In this document: piece by piece, positions 24,201 through 33,200 of the stretch
Layout of the letters: every line of letters starts with the position of its first letter
Position numbering within the stretch: the stretch's first letter is position 1
NCBI GenBank assembly: GCA_014729775.1
Contig: WJJJ01000021.1
Location: 88,788-122,050 of the forward strand
Direction: 5' to 3'
DNA: 33,263 nt
From: Candidatus Omnitrophota bacterium
GTDB lineage: Bacteria > Omnitrophota > Gorgyraeia > Duberdicusellales > 4484-171
Translations under genes and position numbers: made by a program
The notes under the pieces: model-generated
Database searches by the model: none
What the model was told of the DNA's origin: nothing
What the model saw: the letters and a program-made list of their open reading frames with translations, nothing else

Positions 24201-27200
24201 AGGACGCTGTGCAAGTAATGAATACGCTCCAATACATCTGGGCTTACGTAATTATCAACCAGGGAATGATACGTGAGATAGGCAATATCTCCTCCTCCGT
24301 CTTCCACCCCCCACCGGCAACTATGAATATCAGCCAGGGAGCGATATCCGTTGCGGTACATCTCAAGCATTATCCCTATCAACATATACGGCAGATCAAC
24401 CTTATCACTTCGCTGCTCCCCGTAAAAACTCATCTGCTTACGGCTGACTGAAAATCCCGCGCCCGTCGAATCGTAACTGTCGTTGTACACATCCACTTCC
24501 CTGAGGCTGACCCCGCGTGTCCGGGACATCTCCACCTGAGCAAATTCGGGCTCGAAAAGATCGCGGGGCCTGAACGCCAGCGTGGAACCGTATTCAACGA
24601 GCGTCTCTACGTCTTCCGATCCGCCATCCTGAATGAGCTCAATAATATCATGCGGTTGTATTGACGGATACACGAATATCCCTTTTAATTTTTGCGGAGG
24701 AATTTGTCTTTCCAGAAATTCGGAAAACGCACTGCCCGTGTACGCACGCACCTGCTCTATGGTCTTTTCTGTATGAGGAACCGTGTGATACTTCCAGAAC
24801 TCGTAATCGTAATAGGCAACCCCGCTTACCGGACTGGAAACGCCCTCCTGCTCCCGAACCCAGATCAGCTCCTCTCGATGCAATCTGTCAGAAGATTCAT
24901 CCGGACGGCCGTCCTTGAGGATGTCAAATACCTCCCCGTCTTCTCCTGCCAGCAGTTCGAGCATCACCTGACGCGGAGTATCGCTGATAGGGGCGGGGTG
25001 ATTTTCGAGTATCGTAAACGTGGTCTCCAGCGGCTGGTATTCGATGTCCCTCAAGTACCGCAACCGCTGTGCGTTATTGCCGTTTTCGAAAATATCGCTG
25101 AATATTAATACGTCCAGCAGCAGCTTCAACCCGCCCGCGGAAAGCCCGGAAACCGCGGCAATCTCGTCCAATCCTTCAAACCCCTCGGGATAAAAGAAAT
25201 GATGCGCGATAAGGAATTCCTGCGCCGCGCTTAAGTTCAGGCCCAGCTCACGACTGCGGTAGACACCGTTGACTTCATGGCTTGTTTCGGAATAAAGTTG
25301 CCGCGCGAATTCTGCCCGGCTGACATCCTCGGGCAGCCGCTGCCGCAGAGGCAGATGCGCGCCGTTGTCAAACACCTCTCTTGCGACCTTCTGCGCGACG
25401 TGCCGATAATACGTGCCGTCTTCGGGAAACCGCCGTGCCGATTCTTCCCTTATCACCCCTATCTTTGTGCCGGTTACTTCCTCTACAATGGCGATATTCC
25501 GCTTTACCGTGGCCGATACGTTTTGAAAGGCAACATCCTGAAGACCGCCGAAATCATGAAGGTATGCCGCGGGGAGAAACGTATCGATAAGCTGCTGCGG
25601 GACATCCAGCGCGTACAGAAGCGCGGCGCCGTAGCGGGCAACGCGTTCCACATGGGCCTTGTTGATATTGCCCCCCTCCGGCTCAGGGTAAAGATCAAGC
25701 AATTCAGCGGCGACAGGGACAGGAAAACCGCCGCGCGGCAAGGCAGGTCTCCTTTCCGCAGGGCTGGAAGCTTCCGGCGGCCTCAAATCGCTGATTGCTC
25801 CTAATGTGAGATCCATGAGACCAAAGAGGTGCGGGAGGTGAGCAGAAAAGATCCCGATCAACCGGTCATGCTGATCGGCAATCCCTTCGGGAAGATACCG
25901 GTCCTCTAACAAAGAATAGCACATCCGGTTGAACTGGTGGTCCGGGAAAAATTCCCGCATTCTCCGAAGGATAGCATCGATATCAACTTTTGTAATTGCT
26001 TCTGCAAGCGCAGCATAGCCCCCCACCCGTTCCGCTGTCTGGAAAAATACAGGAAGGCTTGCCGGGCCCACGCTTACCGCAATATTCTGCGCTCCGCGAT
26101 ACCCCTCGCCGGGGACAAAAACATAATGAGCGATATCAAGCGTAAACGGCCACATCCCGATATCGGCAACGAGCAGGCTGCGCTCATCAACGATATGCGC
26201 ACTCAACGGCACCATCCTTGTATTTCCGTGCTGGCTGGTGAGAGGAAAATCGACCGCAATGTCTTCACCGTTAAATTCCCCCAGAATACTTGTATCCTCT
26301 ACCCACTGGTCTAACGGATACTGTTCACGCACAATAGACGGAAGATCATCTAAAGAACCGGGAGCAAATACGTGGCGGAACGGCGTTACGTCCAGGACAT
26401 AATCATCAAGAACCACCACGTTATGGGTATATGAAGTTTGCCTGGGTATATATTCATTCCCGGACACGGGAAGATAATACGTATAAGGGATTTGAAGTGT
26501 TGCCATAGCAGCTCTCTGTGTGGAATTGCGCGAAACCACGTCCCCGATAAGAGCGCAGCTCATCAGACATTCTGACCACTGTATGCCTATGCCTTCCGCA
26601 GACAGATCGTATCCCGGCCGGACGGTATTTACCCTCATCTTCCCCTGCTCGATCAGGCCTGCCACGCCGAACACCCTGACCGCGTCTCGTATTTTTTGCG
26701 CAAAAGGATCAAAGGGCGCGGGAGAAGAGACAGGATCACTGATACTCCCTCCGGGGAGAGAAGACACACGTTGCCCGTTCTCCACCGCACTTGAAGCTCC
26801 GTTCTCCTGTGCATAGAACATTCTCTCCAACGGATCGGGCCGGTCCCAATTCCTTCCGACAAACCCGCGGGAAACGACCTTGCGGCCGCCGGGACAGTCA
26901 TGGAATTCGATAAAGTATTCGGTGATACGCGGATTATCGATGTAATCCGGAGAAAGAATCCCGCGCTTGAGCGCAGAATCAATAGCAACGATGCGACTGT
27001 GTTCGTAGCGATCGATGACCCGCCCGAGATACAGATTTGATGCTTCAAAGAAGACCGGATCACCGGTAGACTGCCAGGTAATCCCTTCCACGAGAGAAAA
27101 ATAGTTATCGAACACCTGCACCTGGGTGATCCGCTCTGCCCGTTCAATCGGCCGGTACAAAGAATACGTGACGCCTTCGTCCTCTTTTTCCCCGGCGCGG

Positions 27201-30200
27201 ATATGATACACATGCCGCCGGCCGTTCCAGAAACTTAAAAATTCGGGCGCACTCCCTGCAAAGACTGTGTCGGACACCGCGTGAGGAGCTCCCTCCGCGT
27301 TGCCCCGCAAAATATTCTCCAGTACCGCCGGATCGCACACGCACAGCGGATAGGCATATCCGTGCCGGGTCGCTTTCGTATCGCTGTGGCGCCGGATCAC
27401 CAGATGCCGGCTGGCCACGTTGAAATTGACGCGTACCCCGCTGTAACTGACAAACCGCAGGTTCGGCGCATCAGGCCATTCCGCGCCACCGATGGCGACG
27501 GGAAACAACTGTTTGGTAAGACGAAGCTCGAACCCATGATATGCTTGGTACTCGCGCAAATTAAGCGCCATCAGACCGGTTCTTTTCTCCGGTTCTCGTG
27601 AGGAGATCAATTCATCCCCGGTCCGTAAAAACACGTTTCGGCCGCTATGATGATCACGCGCGATCACAAGAAACACCTCGGGGTTGGCTTCATCCTGCAG
27701 CACCACGTACCGCGGCTTCTTAGACCGGTCAAGATAGGCGGACAAGAATGTATCGGCCGTGACCCGGCCGCTGCCCAGCGCCTCGATCTTGAGCCGGTGC
27801 TGGTGGAAACGAATGACATTGCTCCGGCTGACGCAAGGATTACGGTGGGCCCGTATCCATTCCGCGACCCGGCGTTCTTTTTCCGCACCGGTCATGCCCG
27901 GCTCAATCCCCATCACCATATCTTCAAAGGGGTAAAATAACGGTTCGTTCATCAACGAAACATTTTTGGATACCGGCTTGCCCACCGTATGCGCTGCCCG
28001 CTGATCATGCGGCAGATACGTCGGTATTAACCGGAATTCATCATCCCTTGTTTCAATCGTGAATGTTTGAGAGGGATTCTTCCGGTTCACAAACACAATT
28101 TTATTCTTTTCCCGCGTGACTCTGATGCCCGTTTTGATATATCTCGGATAGGTGCAGTCACGGCGGGATGACGCCAATTTTGTTTCCGACCATCCGGCTT
28201 CTCCCGCGGGTGAAGATGTCCGGCCCGCAGTTCCGCCGGCACGGTCCGCTTCCGCGGAATGATTCTGCTGAATGAATCCCGCTTTATCTTGCGAAATACG
28301 AACCAGGGTTCCGGCGACGCGATTGAACAATTCCGTCTGCCCTTCATAGGAACCGATCGCCCCGCGAGTGAACTCTTCCTGGGGCAGGTAAATCTTGCCG
28401 GCGCTTGAATCGTACCCCTGCCGGTACGCCTGCGGGTCACTGGTCACGCGCCAGCCCAGCCCTTCACGGCTCACCAGGTAAATATTGGAAAGGTTCAGCG
28501 CGGTTTCCAGCGCTCCGGCAGAATCAAACCCTAACTCTCTAAAACGTTCCCGGAAATAATGTCTCATTTGAGAAAACACTTCCGGGAACCGCACCGCGTT
28601 GCCCCGTTCAAATACCACCGTGCGCAGCGGCTCCTGCTTAGTCCGTGCCAGCACCTCCGCGGTAAACTGACCGGCGGTACCCGTGCCCACCGGAGCCAGA
28701 GAAGCCTCGTCAGCAACCGCCAGCGCCAGCCTGTGCACCACCAGACTGGGAAGCAGAAACCGTTCCTGGGTCAAGATCCGCTCCCGGTTACGCAGCCCCC
28801 GCAGTTCATCTTCATTGCTTTCCAGGATTCGCTGCATGGACTCGGCGATCTGCGTTACATCCAGCGGATTCACCACAAACCCGTTAAAGCCATCGATGAT
28901 CTGCTCCTGCAGACCGCCCACTCCCGAGGCCAGTACCGGTGTCCCCTTGATAAGCGCCTCGGTCATCGTCAGCCCGAAACCTTCCCGCAGAGAAATCTGC
29001 GCCGCGAACCGGGAATACCGCTGCAGCAGGTTTACCACCAGATTATTGGTTTTGTTATAAATATGGATGTTCCTGTGAGATTCGACACGCGATCTGATCT
29101 TTTCAAAATACTCAAAGCCTTCCGGGTCATCCGCGGCGAAATTCCCTACCAGCCAGAGATCAAAATCATCCCGGGCCAGTTCATCATAGGCGTCCACCAG
29201 GGTCTGCTGTCCCTTCCACGGGTCGAACCGTGACACGCACAGCCCGAACGGCCGTGCCGGATCAAACCGGTCACCACGAATATCGGCAATCTCCGCGGCG
29301 ATCTGCTGTTGCTCCCCGGCAGACAGAAGCCGGTTCTTGTCGCTGAAGAAATCGGTAGCCGGTGGCATGGTAAAATGCCGCCCGCCCAGATAGCGCGGCG
29401 AGAAATCACCGATATGACTGATAATCCCGTCCGCCTGCGGCCAGTATCGCGTAATGAACGAAAGCTCCTCCTGTGTCTGCCGCGAATGCGTTAAGCCGTG
29501 TGTGTCCACGTGCACCCTCAAATAAATACGCGCGTGCCTGTTCTGCCGGCGAATATGGTGGATCAGCCCCGGCTGGGGATCTTCCACGAAAAAGATATTC
29601 CGCTCATCCCGGAATAATTCCTCCAGGTTCTTCGCGTTATATTCGTTGGTACGGAGATACACCTGCCGCTCCGCCCCGCTGAATCGAACCTGTTTACCCT
29701 GGATCCCGTTATGCACTTTTTTGGTCACATCATGGAATTTATTTTTCTTAATACCCTGGTTATCGGTGTAATCATAGGCGTCAAGCGTATCCAGCACGAT
29801 CCAGGTGACTTCAACTCCCAGTGCCAGAAAGAACGGGATCAACCGGTGCATGATCTCAGCTACCCCTCCCCCGGCGGAAGTGCTGTTGATAATCACCAGC
29901 CGTCTTCCCTGATCGCGCAGTTGACCGGCCAGCAAACGGATATCACCCATCACCTGCGGCTCGTAGGAGAACAGCTGAGCGTACCTTTCCACCATCTGAG
30001 GATCAGGCTCCAATCCCGGCACAGGGGAAGACCCGGGGCGGTCGGCACGGGTATCTCTGGCTTCATCCACGCTCTCCCGCCAAAACGAATAAATCTGCTC
30101 CATTCTCCGCCGGTTGGCGGTATACTCATCCTGCTTAATCCGCGCAAACACCAGATACTGCGCAAAGATATTTAACGCGGAGATCACGTGCCGCTCCCAG

Positions 30201-33200
30201 CTGAAATTCTTCTTTACGTTCTCTTTCGCCTTTCGTGAGATGCCCTCCCAGAGATCCTCCTGGATAAAAAGCGATCTCATTTTCGCCGCGATATCCTGCG
30301 TGCTTTGGGGATCAATAAGTAATCCGTTTTCGCCGTGATCAATAATAATCGAAGGTCCTCCCTCTTTCGTTGCCACGACCGGAATGCCGGTAGCAGAAGC
30401 TTCGATGACGGTAAGACCGAATCCTTCCCAAAAAGCGGCGTTGACGAATATCCCGCGGCGTAATTTCACTTCACGATACAGGGCGGCCGTCAATTCTCGG
30501 GAAGGAAGCGGAGGAACCCACGCGACTTTTCCTTCCAACCGGTGCTCGCGGATGATCCTGTTTATTTCATCCCAGTATATGCGTTCTTCATCCCGGGCTC
30601 TGCTCCGGTCGGGATGACCGGCCGCGAGTATCAAGTTCGCTTCTTCCTGTAATTTCGTATCCTCGGCATACGCGCGGAGCGCACCTACCACGTTCTTTTT
30701 CTCCTCCAGCCGGCTTAACAGCAGGATCGGCGGCCGGCCCGGTTTCACCAGCCGGCTGAACACATTCTCCTTTATCCATGGTCTAAAGTTTCCGTCTTCC
30801 GGATGGAAGCGGTCGTTAAAAAAGCGCAGATCCGTGCCCGGGTAATTTACGTTGAATGCCGCCGAACGCGGATCAATTCCCTGCTGTACCGCGTAGCTTC
30901 CCGGGCAAACGAACCGGGTATACACCGGGTATTCATCCTTAAGTTCGGACATGATATTGGCGAACACCACATGCGCCGAGCCGGTACTGATCACGTCGGC
31001 AAGCGCCATGATATCAAGCCATCGTTCCTGCTTTTGCTGCTCCCACTTTTCGTTCGTTTCCGGAAAGAATACGGAAAGCTCTAAGGCGTGTGCCATCGCG
31101 TGCTGGAGCGCCCCGGGAAAATGCCGGGCAGCCAGACGCGCGGCCACGAGATTCCCGTCGGAATAATTCCCCATCACCACGTCTGGATCCCGATCCTTGA
31201 GCTCCGCCTTTATTTCAGCCGCGGCGTCATCGATGAACGAATCAATATACGGCCAAAGCTGATAACGGCTTATCCACTCGTCTGTTCCCCGGAACGGCAC
31301 ACGTACGATCGCGGCGTACTCACTGACCTTCTCCCGCGGCTGATCGCAGGATGTCCCGTTCGCTTCGGGGATAAGCCGGGTAAGAATACGCACCTGCGGA
31401 TCTTCATCAATGCCGGCGTCATACAGTTTTTTCTTCAGGATCTCGCCCATATACTTTGCCTGATCGATCACATACACGATCTGCCCCCCTGAATCCGGTC
31501 TGCCCAGCACTCCGCTCTGCGCGAACCATCCGTGGGTACTCACGCTGACCACCGTGCGGACAAGGGGCAGTTCCTCCAGTATATCGAGGCGGCCGTCGTG
31601 AAGAAACATCACGAGCTGGCGCATCCTCGCTCTTACTTTTCGGGAGAACCGTCCCCAACCACGGTAAAAACCTTTCGCACGCAGATAGCTAAACAGATCC
31701 TCTTCATGAGTAAACACACGTGTTTTTAATTCATCGCGCACCGCGATCGCCGCTTCACTCAACCGGCGGCCGTCTTTCAGCCTTTCGTCAATGAGCCCTT
31801 TCTCCACCAAGAGCGAAAGCACCGCACTCACCGTTTCGGTTTTATGTTCCCGTAAATAGCCCGTGATACGGCCAATCCCCTCACCGAGGCTCTCCTGCGG
31901 CACCCGGCCGGCAACGGGATCCCCGATATCAATTACCGTTTCTTGCGTCGGCGAAGACGAATTCGATCCGCGCTTGGCGTAACGCTGTTGTTGCGCTGCG
32001 GTGAACCGGTGAATCGCCTCTTTGACCTTCACACTCCGGCTGATATCAAGCAGCTCGCCGCTCTCGGGTAAAAAGGCCTCATGGAGCGCGATGATCAACC
32101 CGTGATATTCGTCTCTTTCCCGGCGGAGTGCTTCGAGCAACACTTCGGGCTCAGGAGTTTCGGTCTGTTCCTCAAAAAACTGCGCTGCCCCGCTTTGCGC
32201 CTGCGAAACCCGCTGCTCCCGGACGAACGCGCTGTATCCCCGCGGAATCTGCCGCAGCAACCCTTCCGTACTCCAAGACATATTCGAAGAAATCCGCGTA
32301 TCCCGGTCTTTCCGCGCGTACAAATACGGATTGAGCCGTTCATATATCGTCGCGTCCATCGCGACGCTGTATCCGGTTTCGGTGACCGGCCACATATTGG
32401 TCACCGGGCTGATCACTTCGACTAACTGCCGTACGAACCGTTCGAATTCCGGGGAGAGTTTATCACGCTGATGCGTCGTGTATTTCGCGCCAAGCTCCTC
32501 GCCTTCCTTTTCCCGGTACACCAGCGCAGACAACGGTACCGTATCCGGGATAATCCAGTCTCCGCGGTCCCTTCCCGTAAAGCCCCGGGCGAACGCGCGC
32601 AGGAACCGCTTCCGGGTATCGGCCCCGGAAGGAATAATTTTTGCTGCCTGCATGTCCAGGATAAGCTGGCTGGCCAGCACGACCGCGATCGCGACCGATT
32701 CAGAGATGTCCTCATCATTTAAGCTTCCTTCAAAGGATATAAAATCACCTAAATCGGCCTGTCTTCCTTCCTGAATTTCAGTATTATTGAGGAAGAACCT
32801 GTATGTCGCATCCATGGTTTGCACCTTGCTGTGCGCAACGTTATGCAGCAGTTTCGCCCCCAGCCGGATCCACGTTTTACCGATCGCCATCAACGCGTAC
32901 TGGTTGTTGCCGATACCCTGCAGGAGCGCCTCAATTTTCCTCTCCGCCACACCCAGATACTGCCACCGGCCCAACAGTGACTGATCGGGGTCCATCGCGT
33001 ACTCAGCAAACGCCTGATTCAGCCGCATACTCGGTTCCTTCCCGGACGGGGTAAAACGCACACTCCCGGCAAATGAATACTTGTAGGTATACCGCGCCGC
33101 TTCATTGAGAGGGACGCGGGCGACGGTATGGTAGGCACTTTCTCCGCCAGCCTCCCGGAACCGCGCTTCCTCGGTCATCGCCGAACGGGAAAATTGTCTA

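Larger units (their letters stand above)
224..31960 (-). repeat. Recurrent Ser-Ser-Pro interdomain linker (22 SSP copies plus 2 SSS variants)
   Basis: The SSP codons lie at 31949-31957, 30023-30031, 28208-28216, 26720-26728, 25760-25768, 24830-24838, 23096-23104, 20681-20689, 18962-18970, 17882-17890, 16373-16381, 15737-15745, 15719-15727, 11705-11713, 10019-10027, 8510-8518, 7397-7405, 5969-5977, 5078-5086, 3824-3832, 857-865 and 224-232. Ser-Ser-Ser variants lie at 23960-23968 and 13532-13540. The following residue is usually Ala or Val, and Gly, Ala or Val usually precedes. Serine codons vary (TCT-TCC, TCT-TCA, TCC-AGC, TCG-AGT, AGC-AGT and others), so selection is on the peptide. Copies sit at domain edges; the guanylate kinase fold starts two residues after one. 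Role inferred: flexible spacer, processing site or modification site. Confidence 0.9.

Noticed and set aside
26653-27213. Minus-strand ORF of 186 codons in another frame
   Set aside because: Overlaps module 4 and the linker at 26720-26728 in a different register; the giant frame continues unbroken through it on both sides.
28559-29233. Plus-strand ORF of 224 codons
   Set aside because: Antisense to the TreT-like module, whose motifs on the minus strand are strong; product is low in recognisable structure.
224-31960. The gggagaaga-like plus-strand words at linkers as a DNA repeat or regulatory site
   Set aside because: They are one codon choice for Ser-Ser-Pro on the minus strand. Other linkers use quite different codons, so there is no conserved DNA repeat.
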